Counted from the first letter of the stretch, positions 51,702-61,811 are shown. The stretch: DNA of 64,000 nt from Lutibacter agarilyticus (GCF_900188235.1 NZ_FZNT01000008.1:124001-188000); one strand, 5' to 3'. Numbers and translations are program-made. Notes: generated by a model not told the origin, from the sequence alone.

Positions 51702-54700
51702 ATGCTAAACAAAAGCATTCAATTTCTAATAAAAAATAAATTAGTTGCCGTATTATTATTAGCCTTGTTTTTAGGCTGGGGAATAGCTACAGCTCCTTTT
51801 GATTGGGATACTGGAAACTTTCCTAGAAATCCGGTAGCAGTTGATGCTATTCCTGATATTGGCGAAAATCAACAAATTGTTTTCACCAAGTGGAGCGGTC
51901 GCTCACCTCAAGACATTGAAGATCAAATTACGTATCCGTTAACCACATCATTATTGGGAATTCCTGGTGTTAAAACCATTCGAAGTTCATCAATGTTTGG
52001 ATTTTCAAGTATTTATATCATTTTTGAAGAAGATATTGAATTTTACTGGAGCCGAAGTCGTATTCTTGAAAAACTAAATTCACTACCAAACGGCTTATTA
52101 CCTTTAGAAGTGCAACCTACTTTAGGACCCGACGCCACAGGTTTAGGGCAAATATTTTGGTACACATTAGAAGGAAGAGACAAAGAAGGAAATGTTACAG
52201 GTGGTTGGGATTTACAAGAACTGCGAAGCATACAAGATTACTATGTAAAATATGCACTTTCATCTGCTAATGGTGTTTCTGAAGTGGCTTCCATTGGTGG
52301 TTTTGTAAAAGAATATCAAATAGATGTAAATCCTGAGGTTTTAAAACAATACGGTATTTCTTTACAGCAAGTTGTAAATGCAGTTAGAAATTCTAATAAA
52401 GAGATTGGCGCTAAAACTATTGAAATTAATCAAGTAGAATATTTAGTACGTGGTTTAGGTTATATAAAATCTGTTGAAGATATTGAAAACTCCGTAGTAA
52501 CTTCAAAAGATTTTACATCTATTTTAATAAAAGATATTGCCAATGTTACTTTAGGTCCTGCTGAACGCAGGGGCATTTTAGACAAGGAAGGTGCTGAAGT
52601 TGTTGGTGGTGTTGTAGTTGCTCGTTATGGCGCAAATCCAATGGAAGTAATTAATAATGTAAAAAAACAAATTACTGAAACTAGTGCCGGATTACCTTCA
52701 AAAGTGCTAAAAGATGGAAGAACTTCACAATTAACTATTATTCCTTTTTATGACAGAACTGAACTAATTCAAGAAACATTAAACACCTTAAATGAAGCTT
52801 TAACGTTAGAAATACTCATTACAATATTGGTCATTATTGTAATGGTTTTTAATTTAAGAGCATCAGTATTAATCTCTGGATTACTACCAATTGCCATTTT
52901 AATGGTATTTATTGCGATGAGAATTTTTAATGTAGATGCCAATATTGTTGCCTTATCAGGTATTGCAATCGCCATTGGAACTATGGTTGATGTTGGTGTT
53001 ATTTTATCTGAAAATATGATTCGGCATCTTGATGAAAACGCTGAAAAACTACCTATAAATACCGTAATTTTTAACGCAACTAAAGAAGTTTCAGGAGCTA
53101 TTACCACTGCTGTAATGACAACCATTATTAGTTTTATTCCTGTTTTTACAATGATTGGTGCTGAAGGAAAACTATTTCGACCTCTAGCATTTACCAAAAC
53201 AATGGCTTTAACAGCTTCATTAATGGTAGCGTTATTTTTAATTCCGCCTTTTGCTGCTTGGTTGTTTGGGTGGAAATCTCCATTTAAAAAAGGAAAACTT
53301 TTTGGAAGTATCTTTTTAATTATTTTGGGAATTGCGGGACTCGTAAGTGGCTACACCATTGCCTTTTTATTCATTGCTTTTGGCTGTGTAGGGATTTTAA
53401 AAAGTCGTGAAATTATTTCCGAAGAAAAATCAAACTTTATAAACATTGTAATTTCTGCCCTAACAATTATAACTCTTTTAAGTAGGTATTGGAGGCCTTT
53501 AGGTGTAGACAATTCTATTTTTAACAACCTTATTTTTGTTAGTATTATTTGCTTTGGATTGTTGGGTGTTTTTACATTATTTAGAAAGTATTATGTTAAA
53601 ATACTACAATGGGCATTGGCAAACAAACTGTTGTTTTTAAGCATTCCAACCATTATAATTATAGCTGGTATTAGCATTTGGAAAAATACTGGCAAAGAAT
53701 TTATGCCTACTTTAAATGAAGGTTCCTTTTTACTAATGCCAACTTCTATGCCGCATTCAGGAATTGCAGAAAACAAACGTGTGCTACAACAATTAGATAT
53801 GGCTGTAGCCACTATCCCTGAAATTAAAACAGTGGTTGGAAAAGCAGGAAGAACTGAAAGCGCTTTAGACCCTGCTCCGCTCTCAATGTATGAAAATATT
53901 ATTAGTTACAAACCCGAATATAAACTAAACAAAGATGGAAAAAGGTTAAAATTTAAAGTGAATAATAATGGATTGTTTGAAACAATTTCAGGAAAATTTA
54001 TTGCTTCAGGAACCAAAATTGACACCAAAAATTTGATTGAAGACACAAATGGTGAATTCTACCGAAACTGGCGCAAAAGCATTAAAACTGAAAACGATAT
54101 TTGGAATGAAATTGTTCGAGTTACAAAACTTCCAGGTGTAACTTCAGCTCCAAAATTACAGCCTATTGAAACGCGTTTGGTAATGCTTCAAACAGGAATG
54201 CGCGCTCCAATGGGCATAAAAATAAAAGGGCAAAATTTAACTGAGATTGAAGCTTTTGGCTTGGAATTAGAAACTGTTTTGAAAGAAATTCCTACCATTA
54301 AAAAAGAGGCCGTTTTTGCCGATAGAATTGTTGGAAAACCTTATTTACTCATTGACATTGATAGAGCAAAATTAAGTCATTACGGACTAAACATTAACAC
54401 TGTTCAAAATGTTTTAGAAGTTGCCATTGGCGGAAAACTAATTTCACAAACAGTTGAAGGTCGTGAGCGTTATGGAATTAGAGTTCGGTATCCAAGAGAA
54501 AAACGTACCAATCCCGAAGATTTAAAAAAGATATATGTTCCTACTGCTAATGGTAATTCAATTCCACTAGCTGAATTGGTAAGCATCAACTATGAACAAG
54601 GTCCGCAAGTAATAAAAAGTGAAGATACTTTTTTAGTAGGTTACGTACTTTTTGATAAAATTGATGGAGCAGCCGAAGTAACGGTTGTTGAAAATGCACA

Positions 54701-55400
54701 AAAAATTATTCAAGAAAAAATTAATAACGGTGAACTAATTGTACCAAAAGGCATTAATTATCAGTTCACCGGAACTTATGAAAACCAACTTAGGGCCGAA
54801 AAAATACTTGCTGTTGTTGTGCCTTTAGCCTTGTTAATTATCTTTTTAATTTTATATTTTCAATTTAAATCGGTTGCTACTTCATTTATGGTTTTTACTG
54901 GAATTGCAGTTGCTTTTGCTGGTGGTTTTATTATGATTTGGTTGTATGGAGAATCGTGGTTTTTAAATTTTGATGTCTTTGGCGTAAATCTTCGAACATT
55001 ATTTCAAATGCACCCTATTAATTTAAGTGTTGCTGTTTGGGTTGGTTTTATTGCCTTATTTGGTATTGCTACTGATGATGGCGTTGTAATGGCAACCTAC
55101 TTAACACAAACTTTTAATAAAAATAAGCCAAAAACAAAGCAAGATATAAGAGCTTCAATTGTAGAAGCTGGTGAAAAAAGAATTCGACCTTGTTTAATGA
55201 CAACCGCTACAACAATACTAGCATTGTTACCCGTACTAACATCTACAGGAAGAGGTTCTGATATTATGATTCCAATGGCAATACCAAGTTTTGGAGGTAT
55301 GCTAATAGCCCTAATTACACTTTTTGTAGTTCCTGTTTTATTTAGTTGGAAACAAGAATTGGAAATTAAAAAACAACTTGAGATTTCCTCCAATGTATGA
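51702..55400 (+). CDS. cusA: CusA/CzcA-type heavy-metal RND efflux pump, large form
   Basis: The protein has 1232 residues, about 185 more than E. coli CusA. RND features are present: the N-terminal helix, FDWDTGNFPRNPVAVDAIPD, the TM4 acidic motif GTMVDVGVILSEN with Asp430, and the end region IRPCLMTTATTILALLPVL. Three methionines that align by spacing with the CusA copper site are Met679 (FLLMPTSM), Met729 (LSMYEN) and Met828 (LVMLQTGM). Two inserts account for the extra length: about residues 525-632 (hydrophobic, extra membrane helices) and about residues 740-790. It likely expels Cu(I)/Ag(I) from the periplasm or cytoplasm. Confidence 0.93.
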   Translation: MLNKSIQFLIKNKLVAVLLLALFLGWGIATAPFDWDTGNFPRNPVAVDAIPDIGENQQIVFTKWSGRSPQDIEDQITYPLTTSLLGIPGVKTIRSSSMFGFSSIYIIFEEDIEFYWSRSRILEKLNSLPNGLLPLEVQPTLGPDATGLGQIFWYTLEGRDKEGNVTGGWDLQELRSIQDYYVKYALSSANGVSEVASIGGFVKEYQIDVNPEVLKQYGISLQQVVNAVRNSNKEIGAKTIEINQVEYLVRGLGYIKSVEDIENSVVTSKDFTSILIKDIANVTLGPAERRGILDKEGAEVVGGVVVARYGANPMEVINNVKKQITETSAGLPSKVLKDGRTSQLTIIPFYDRTELIQETLNTLNEALTLEILITILVIIVMVFNLRASVLISGLLPIAILMVFIAMRIFNVDANIVALSGIAIAIGTMVDVGVILSENMIRHLDENAEKLPINTVIFNATKEVSGAITTAVMTTIISFIPVFTMIGAEGKLFRPLAFTKTMALTASLMVALFLIPPFAAWLFGWKSPFKKGKLFGSIFLIILGIAGLVSGYTIAFLFIAFGCVGILKSREIISEEKSNFINIVISALTIITLLSRYWRPLGVDNSIFNNLIFVSIICFGLLGVFTLFRKYYVKILQWALANKLLFLSIPTIIIIAGISIWKNTGKEFMPTLNEGSFLLMPTSMPHSGIAENKRVLQQLDMAVATIPEIKTVVGKAGRTESALDPAPLSMYENIISYKPEYKLNKDGKRLKFKVNNNGLFETISGKFIASGTKIDTKNLIEDTNGEFYRNWRKSIKTENDIWNEIVRVTKLPGVTSAPKLQPIETRLVMLQTGMRAPMGIKIKGQNLTEIEAFGLELETVLKEIPTIKKEAVFADRIVGKPYLLIDIDRAKLSHYGLNINTVQNVLEVAIGGKLISQTVEGRERYGIRVRYPREKRTNPEDLKKIYVPTANGNSIPLAELVSINYEQGPQVIKSEDTFLVGYVLFDKIDGAAEVTVVENAQKIIQEKINNGELIVPKGINYQFTGTYENQLRAEKILAVVVPLALLIIFLILYFQFKSVATSFMVFTGIAVAFAGGFIMIWLYGESWFLNFDVFGVNLRTLFQMHPINLSVAVWVGFIALFGIATDDGVVMATYLTQTFNKNKPKTKQDIRASIVEAGEKRIRPCLMTTATTILALLPVLTSTGRGSDIMIPMAIPSFGGMLIALITLFVVPVLFSWKQELEIKKQLEISSNV

Positions 55401-55421
55401 ATCACAAAAAAATAAAATATG

Positions 55422-55448
55422 CGTCATTCTGAACTTGATTCAGAATCT
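55422..55448. repeat. CGTCATTCTGAA-type palindromic repeat, copy 2
   Basis: The segment reads CGTCATTCTGAACTTGATTC followed by AGAATCT. An 8-bp stem (55426-55433 with 55439-55446) has a 5-nt loop CTTGA. It lies between cusA and the TolC gene. A related copy is at 31371-31399 on the opposite strand. Confidence 0.6.
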
Positions 55449-55477
55449 TATCTAAATACTAACAAAATTTTAAAACA

Positions 55478-56707
55478 ATGAAAACTAACTATAGTATAAC
55501 ATTCATAAGCCTTATTGTAATTTGTAGTTTTAGCAACGCACAATCCTTAGACGATTATTTAAAAATTGCTACTAAAAACAGTCCGCATTTACAATCAATA
55601 CACTACAATTACGAAAGTGATTTAGAAAAAATAAACGAGCTAGGAAGCATTCAAAACACATCTATTGGTGTAGGGTATTTTGTGTCGCCTGTTGAAACAA
55701 GAGTTGGTGCACAAAAAGCAAAATTCAGTATTTCTCAAAATTTGCCTTGGTTTGGTACATTAAACACAAAACAAGAAGGCGCAGCCTTAAAAGCTAATGC
55801 AACTTTGAATGAATTTGACATGGCTAAACGCACCTTATTTTTACAAATAAAAACAACGTATTATCAACTTTACGAATTAAAATCAAAGGAAAATATTATA
55901 ACTGAACATCTTAAATTATTAACAAGCTTTGAAGAACTTGCTTTAAGCGAATTGGAAAACAATCGTTCAACTATGGTTGATGTACTAAAAATTAGAATTG
56001 AAAAGAATGAACTTACAAATTCTTTAAACACTATTCAAGAGAATTTTAAGGCGAAACAAATTACGTTTAACTTATTATTAAACAGAAATAAAAACTCCGA
56101 AATTACAATTACTAAAAACATATCAATTAATACTTCTGAAGCTATTTTTTCTAAAGAAGCTATTTCTACAAATCCTAAACTTTTACAACTACAAAATTTA
56201 AAAGCGTCGTTAAAAAAAGAAGAACTAGCTACCAAAAAAGAAGGGTTACCAACCGTTGGTATTGGACTAGATTATGTTATTGTTGAAGAGCGACCTGCAC
56301 CAAATATAGCAGATAATGGAAAGGATATTTTTATGCCTATGGTTTCGGTTTCCATTCCTTTATTTTCAAACAAATACCGTTCAAAACAAAAACAATTTCA
56401 ATTAGATCAAAAAGCTATAGTTGCCACTTCAATAAATACAACTAATGAATTAACAACGCTATTTGAAACTTCAGAAAGTGCTATAAAAACAGCTAGAACT
56501 TCCATACTTACTCAAACCCAAAACATTGCTGAAACCGAACGCATTAAAACACTTTTATTAGCAGCTTATGAAACATCAAGCATAGATTTTAAACAACTAC
56601 TTGAAATTCAACAAATGAAACTAAAATTTGAATTTAAAAAAGTAGGTTCAGAAAAAGAATATGCCATTCAAAAATCAACATTAGAATTTTTAACAACAAC
56701 AAACTAA
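55478..56707 (+). CDS. TolC family outer-membrane efflux protein
   Basis: The protein has 409 residues and a signal peptide (ending CSFSNAQ). It shows the TolC/OEP pattern of two half-repeats: long helices (for example ESDLEKINELGSIQN) and hydrophobic strands with PVETRVGAQKAKFSISQNLPW and VGIGLDYVIVEE. It forms the outer-membrane channel for the RND pump. The start is 77 bp after cusA, and the adaptor gene begins 1 bp after its stop, giving the order HYC-cusA-TolC-adaptor. Confidence 0.93.
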   Translation: MKTNYSITFISLIVICSFSNAQSLDDYLKIATKNSPHLQSIHYNYESDLEKINELGSIQNTSIGVGYFVSPVETRVGAQKAKFSISQNLPWFGTLNTKQEGAALKANATLNEFDMAKRTLFLQIKTTYYQLYELKSKENIITEHLKLLTSFEELALSELENNRSTMVDVLKIRIEKNELTNSLNTIQENFKAKQITFNLLLNRNKNSEITITKNISINTSEAIFSKEAISTNPKLLQLQNLKASLKKEELATKKEGLPTVGIGLDYVIVEERPAPNIADNGKDIFMPMVSVSIPLFSNKYRSKQKQFQLDQKAIVATSINTTNELTTLFETSESAIKTARTSILTQTQNIAETERIKTLLLAAYETSSIDFKQLLEIQQMKLKFEFKKVGSEKEYAIQKSTLEFLTTTN

Positions 56708-56708
56708 C

Positions 56709-58277
56709 ATGAAAAAATACATTATATACTTCGGAATATTAACAGCTGGCTTGGTTTTAGGTTGGTTGTTTTTTGGAAACTCTTCAACTTCAGAAGAAAA
56801 AACCCACCAACATGAATCCTTAGCAATCGAAAATGAATTATGGACCTGTTCAATGCATCCTCAAATTATGCAACCAGAACCTGGAGATTGCCCTATTTGC
56901 GGAATGGATTTAATTCCTTCGGAAGCAAGCGCTGACGGGTTAACTGCAAATGAGTTTAAAATAAGTAACAACGCTTTGGCTTTGGCTAATATTGAAACAA
57001 GTACGGTTACGTTAAATTCAACTTCAGAAAATACACTTATTTTGTCGGGTAAAATTACAGAAAATGAAAATTCAACAGCCATTCAAACAGCCCACTTTAG
57101 TGGAAGAATTGAAAAATTATTCATCAGTACAACAGGCGAAAACGTACACAAAGGTCAATTACTTGCTTCTATGTATGCTCCTGCATTGGTAACTGCTCAA
57201 AAAGAATTATTAATTGCATTAGCCAGTAAAAAAACCGACCCTTTATTGTACACTTCGGTTAAAAATAAACTAAAACTATGGAAGCTTTCCGAACAACAAA
57301 TCAATCAAATTGAAACTTCAAAAAAGATAGTTACCAACTTTCCAATATATGCAAATGTGAACGGTGTTGTTTCTAAAAAAATGGTTGAAGAAGGATCTTA
57401 TGTAAAAGAGGGGCAAAACTTATTTATGATTTCAAATTTGAATACTGTTTGGGCTGCATTTGATGCGTATGAAAAACAACTTTACTTACTAAATATAGGT
57501 GATGCAATAAGCATTACAACCAATGCAAACCCTAACAAAAAAATTAAAGCAACAGTTTCATTTATTAGTCCCGTTTTAAACACTTCAACCAGAATAGTTA
57601 TTGTACGAGCTGTGCTAAATAATAGTAAAAACGAATTAAAACCCGGTATGTTTATTGAAGGTAAAATAGCCTTAAAAAACCAAGAAAACAAGGCTTTAAT
57701 CGTTCCGAAAACAGCAGTTTTATGGACAGGAAAAAGATCTATAGTTTATGTAAAAAAGCAACGTAACACACCTATTTTTGAATTGAGAGAGGTAACCTTA
57801 GGGAACGAAATTGGAGACTCCTATGAAATTTTAAAAGGCTTGGCAGAAGAAGAAGAAATAGTAACAAACGGAACATTTACAGTTGATGCAGCGGCACAAT
57901 TACAAGGTAAAAAAAGTATGATGAGTACCAAAGGAGAAAAAGTAATGAACGGTCATGAAAATCGTTCAACTATAACACCTGAAACTTCAAAAACCTCCAA
58001 TAAACTTAGTTTTGGTGTTCGTGGAAATTGTACCATGTGCAAAGCAACCATTGAAAAAGCAGCGAACAGTGTTTTGGGTGTTTATAGTGCTAATTGGAGC
58101 GTTGAAAAAAAGAAAATTGATGTAGTTTTTGACGCTTCAAAAACTACGGAGCTTAAAATTCACAAAGCAATTGCAAACAGTGGTTATGATACTGAAAAAA
58201 CAAAAGGCAATACTGCTGCCTATAACAATTTACCTACTTGCTGTTTGTACAGTAGAGAAATGAAAATGAATCAGTAG
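56709..58277 (+). CDS. Efflux adaptor (CusB-type) with N-terminal heavy-metal-binding and C-terminal HMA domains
   Basis: The protein has 522 residues. After the N-terminal helix comes a heavy-metal-binding domain, WTCSMHPQIMQPEPGDCPIC, with Cys47, His50, Cys61 and Cys64. The CusB-type adaptor (about residues 100-415) has FSGRIEKLFISTTGENVHKG and the membrane-proximal beta-barrel with KPGMFIEGKI. From about residue 435 a third domain is an HMA module, VRGNCTMCKATIEKAAN with Cys441 and Cys444, ending in LPTCCLYSREM. Three metal-binding parts in one chain suggest stepwise copper transfer to the pump. The gene is 1 bp behind the TolC gene. Confidence 0.93.
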   Translation: MKKYIIYFGILTAGLVLGWLFFGNSSTSEEKTHQHESLAIENELWTCSMHPQIMQPEPGDCPICGMDLIPSEASADGLTANEFKISNNALALANIETSTVTLNSTSENTLILSGKITENENSTAIQTAHFSGRIEKLFISTTGENVHKGQLLASMYAPALVTAQKELLIALASKKTDPLLYTSVKNKLKLWKLSEQQINQIETSKKIVTNFPIYANVNGVVSKKMVEEGSYVKEGQNLFMISNLNTVWAAFDAYEKQLYLLNIGDAISITTNANPNKKIKATVSFISPVLNTSTRIVIVRAVLNNSKNELKPGMFIEGKIALKNQENKALIVPKTAVLWTGKRSIVYVKKQRNTPIFELREVTLGNEIGDSYEILKGLAEEEEIVTNGTFTVDAAAQLQGKKSMMSTKGEKVMNGHENRSTITPETSKTSNKLSFGVRGNCTMCKATIEKAANSVLGVYSANWSVEKKKIDVVFDASKTTELKIHKAIANSGYDTEKTKGNTAAYNNLPTCCLYSREMKMNQ

Positions 58278-58287
58278 AGAGTTTTAA

Positions 58288-61200
58288 CTAATTCACATAA
58301 CGTCTAATCAAACTAAAATGACCTTTAAACTCACGCATAACACCGTTATTATCTGTAATTTGAGCCAAGTACCAATAATCTGCATTAAGTGATTCATGAC
58401 CGTTATACATACCATCCCAACCTTTACTGTTTGCAGTAAAATTAGCTAGCAATTTTCCATAACGATCATAAATATATAGATTAGACTCTGGGAAGAGAGA
58501 GAAATCAACCCCTCTTACATTCCAAGTGTCATTTACACCATCTCCATTTGGTGTAAAGAAGTTTGGGAAACCAAATATATAAATGGTTGTTGATGCAATT
58601 CCACAGTTATTTTTTTCCTGAACATAAAGGGTATGTTGCCCTGGTTCAAGATTTGAAAAGCTTGGACTATCTTGAAAAGGCCCAGAAATGTCATCTAATG
58701 CAAATTCATAATCTCCAATTCCAAGGTTTTTATTTTCAGTAATCACAGTTATTGAATTGTTATTAGAATTATCTAAAATTACAACATCTTCAGAAGAAAT
58801 AGCCGCAATATTAGACTCGGTGATAGTAATCTGTTTCGGGAACGACTCACAATTCAAATTTGTTGATGCAATTACGGTATAAATACCTGCATTGTTAATC
58901 TCAGCATAAGCCTGCTGACTTATAAGGTCTCCCGCTTCATTATACCATTCGTACGTATAAAAACCCTTTGGATTATACGTTGGAACAATTAATGGAGCAT
59001 TATTTAAACAAACTACGCCCTCTTCTTCTAACTCAAACTCAGGTATTGGATTTACAATTAATTCAATAACAGGAGCTATTCCAAAACAACCTCCATTTAC
59101 TGAACTTTCTGCCCGAACCCAAATAGTTTGGTTGTTGGGAACTTCACTCAGGTAAGCATTATCTGGGTTTATTTTATTGGATTCTGAAAGCGCATCATCA
59201 GAATTTCGATAAAAAGATACTCGTAAATTTTGGGCTGGTAAAAATTGTGCTATTATTTCAGAAGTGGTTTGAGCCAAATCAAATACATGCAATCCATCTA
59301 TGGAACCATCATCATCACAAGTAATTAATTTACGAACATAACTTGGTGGAAATGCTGTAACCGATACTATTAAGTTTACTTGAACAATTCTAAAGCAGCC
59401 ATTTGAAGATTCAACTCTGGCATAAACTGTTGAAGCCTTATTGTTTGAAAATGGGTGTTTGGCTTGAATATTAATTCCTGAAGCGGCATCAATTGGCGAT
59501 AAATGATAGGTTATTTTCAGCGATAAATCTCCAAAAGCAATAAAGGTATCAGCCTCTTCAAGGTTAAAATCTGTTATTCCATCACTTGTTCCATCTTCAT
59601 CACATTGCCTAAATTCAAAAACTGAAGTCATTGCATTTGGAAGTGGATTCACTTTAATATTAAAAGACGTATCAGAATAACAATCAACATTATTTGGATT
59701 ATTATTAGTTACCCTTACATAAATAGTTTGTTCATTAACTTCCTTATTTGTGTAAGCTGTTGGGTTTGGTATTTGAATTAAATATTGAGGATCTTCAAAA
59801 TAATCTATATCAAATATATATTGTGATTGTCCATTTAAAATTTCAACTTCTCTATCCCTTAAATTGAATTCATAAAAACCATTTGTATCGTCACCATCAG
59901 ACCTATCGTCACAAAACTCCAAATTAGGAATATCTGAAGGAATTGGAGGGTTTGCAGAATCAAAAACTTGCAATGTAAAATTTATGGTATTAAAACAATA
60001 GGATACCAATGAATTTTGAATACGCGCATAAATTGTTTCAACTGCATACGGAGTTACAGTTGTATAGGGATTTGTTAAAGCATTTAAATTATTATCTGCA
60101 TCTGCTTGAGTTGCAAAATAATAAATCTCATAATTTGCTGGATCTTGACTCCCTAAGATTTCTGCATCTTTTAATGTTTTTAAATCGAACTGATAATATC
60201 CATCATTGTTATCATCACATTGTAAAATATTTGTTGGTTGATTTGCCACAGCAAAATCAAGCACTTCAATTTCAAAGGAAAGAATGGTAGCACAATCTGA
60301 TCTTATGCTAGGTTCAGCTCTTGCCCAAATAGTTCTAGTTTTAGAGTTATAACTTTCTGGATTTGGAATCCAACCTTTGCTATCTATAGCATTAAATTCA
60401 TCTTCATAATAGGTAACAACACCCGTTTCTCCATTTAAAATTTTACTTGTTTGAGATTCTAAATCAAATATATAGCTCCCGTCACCATCATCATCACATT
60501 CAATTAAATTAACAGGATTAGCTACGTTTAATGCTCCAGTTACAATCAAATCGAAAGAAGTTACATCGTAACACTTAGAATTTCCTAAACTTTCAATACG
60601 AGCCCAAATAGTTGCATTTCCAGAGGTAAGAGGACTCACTTGTGGTGAAGCGCCTGCCAGTGCGAATATATAAGAACTATGATAAGTTACTTTTACATTT
60701 GTTTGACCGGATGTAACTCCAGGGGTTTGCAATTCTAAATTAAATGCTTCAACACCATCTAAATCTGCATCACAGGCTGCCAAATTACTTACCGAATTTG
60801 CAATAGGCACAGGATGAAACGTAACAACAATATCATCACTCTTTACTTCTAAAGTGCTATTATCTGTAACTTCAACCTTATAATTTCCACTTGCATCAAC
60901 AAAAAGTGTTGGAGCTGTCTCTAATGGCAGCACTTCGAAAGCACCCGTACTTGAATTTTCTTTATACCAGCTATAACTGTATGAACTTCCAAAAGTTGTT
61001 GCATTAAGCACCGTTCCTGCATCTCCCATACAAAAATCTCTATCAGGTCCTAGGTTTACTAAAATATCACAATCTAAAGGATTAGGCTTGCTCATTACAG
61101 CGCCTTTCCACTCAATTGAAAACCCTGCATTGTTACCATCGTATTGATTTACAAAAATAAGATATTCATCACCTGCATTAACTGTCATCCAAGATTCATA

Positions 61201-61623
61201 AGCATCAGGATTTGAACCTGAAGGGTAATCATTTCCGACTCCTGTAGCTCCATTATTTGCCCTAAAATTACATGCAACAGGCTCACCCAAAGCACCACAC
61301 GTAGGGTTTGGACCAAAAACAGCAAAATCCCAATCTTCTGAGGTACTATTCGGAATAATATTAAAACCGAAGTCTCCACTTTCAGCTAATTTAACTTTAA
61401 ACCAATATGAATTTACCTCAATGGTAGATGATCCATTTTTTAGTCTTAAACAGCCTAACTCATCTCGTCCATTAAAATCGTCATTTCCATACCCATTCAC
61501 AACTCCTCCTGCAGCGTCAGCATTCGTACATACAGGTAAAGCAGTGGAACAATCTGCTTGACTATAACCATGAAATAGGCCAAAAATTAAACAAATAAGA
61601 AAGGAGAATTTATATTTATTCAT
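58288..61623 (-). CDS. Large T9SS type B sorting-domain surface protein
   Basis: The protein has 1111 residues with a signal peptide ending in HGYSQ. Residues about 22-175 form an N-terminal domain typical of these proteins (DCSTALPVCTNADAAGG). An Ig/PKD-like module follows (residues about 185-270). Then come six repeats of roughly 95-100 residues starting near residues 283, 376, 467, 570, 672 and 770, each headed by a CD-x-D-x-DG loop and F-N/D-L (for example ECDDDGDGSYIFDLE). The last 95 residues are the gliding-motility-associated C-terminal domain (FFTPNGDGVNDTWN, LYIYDRYGKLL, GHFSLIRRYVN). It is exported by T9SS and likely cell-surface. Confidence 0.93.
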   Translation of the reverse strand: MNKYKFSFLICLIFGLFHGYSQADCSTALPVCTNADAAGGVVNGYGNDDFNGRDELGCLRLKNGSSTIEVNSYWFKVKLAESGDFGFNIIPNSTSEDWDFAVFGPNPTCGALGEPVACNFRANNGATGVGNDYPSGSNPDAYESWMTVNAGDEYLIFVNQYDGNNAGFSIEWKGAVMSKPNPLDCDILVNLGPDRDFCMGDAGTVLNATTFGSSYSYSWYKENSSTGAFEVLPLETAPTLFVDASGNYKVEVTDNSTLEVKSDDIVVTFHPVPIANSVSNLAACDADLDGVEAFNLELQTPGVTSGQTNVKVTYHSSYIFALAGASPQVSPLTSGNATIWARIESLGNSKCYDVTSFDLIVTGALNVANPVNLIECDDDGDGSYIFDLESQTSKILNGETGVVTYYEDEFNAIDSKGWIPNPESYNSKTRTIWARAEPSIRSDCATILSFEIEVLDFAVANQPTNILQCDDNNDGYYQFDLKTLKDAEILGSQDPANYEIYYFATQADADNNLNALTNPYTTVTPYAVETIYARIQNSLVSYCFNTINFTLQVFDSANPPIPSDIPNLEFCDDRSDGDDTNGFYEFNLRDREVEILNGQSQYIFDIDYFEDPQYLIQIPNPTAYTNKEVNEQTIYVRVTNNNPNNVDCYSDTSFNIKVNPLPNAMTSVFEFRQCDEDGTSDGITDFNLEEADTFIAFGDLSLKITYHLSPIDAASGINIQAKHPFSNNKASTVYARVESSNGCFRIVQVNLIVSVTAFPPSYVRKLITCDDDGSIDGLHVFDLAQTTSEIIAQFLPAQNLRVSFYRNSDDALSESNKINPDNAYLSEVPNNQTIWVRAESSVNGGCFGIAPVIELIVNPIPEFELEEEGVVCLNNAPLIVPTYNPKGFYTYEWYNEAGDLISQQAYAEINNAGIYTVIASTNLNCESFPKQITITESNIAAISSEDVVILDNSNNNSITVITENKNLGIGDYEFALDDISGPFQDSPSFSNLEPGQHTLYVQEKNNCGIASTTIYIFGFPNFFTPNGDGVNDTWNVRGVDFSLFPESNLYIYDRYGKLLANFTANSKGWDGMYNGHESLNADYWYLAQITDNNGVMREFKGHFSLIRRYVN

Positions 61624-61757
61624 GAATTTTGTCTTGGAGTTTCATATAGGTTCATCAGATAAATTGAAATGCTTTCTACTCAAAATTAAAGATTTATTCC
61701 TAAAATCAAAGTTTTTATACTAATTTATAGTTAATTACACTAAAACTCTATAAAAAT

Positions 61758-61795
61758 AAAAAAAGGGTTTGTATTTAAATACAAACCCTTTTTTT
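61758..61795 (-). terminator. Terminator after leuB
   Basis: A perfect palindrome (61761-61776 with 61777-61792) extends by A-T pairs to 61758 and 61795. It ends in T7 on the minus strand and lies 17 bp from the leuB stop. Confidence 0.9.
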
Positions 61796-61811
61796 ATTTT
61801 TATAGAGTGAA

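Noticed and set aside
55097-55405. 102-codon minus-strand frame over the end of cusA
   Set aside because: Antisense shadow; the plus-strand RND sequence is clearly conserved.
60009-60290. 93-codon plus-strand frame inside the T9SS type B gene
   Set aside because: Antisense shadow of a well-supported gene with repetitive Leu/His content.
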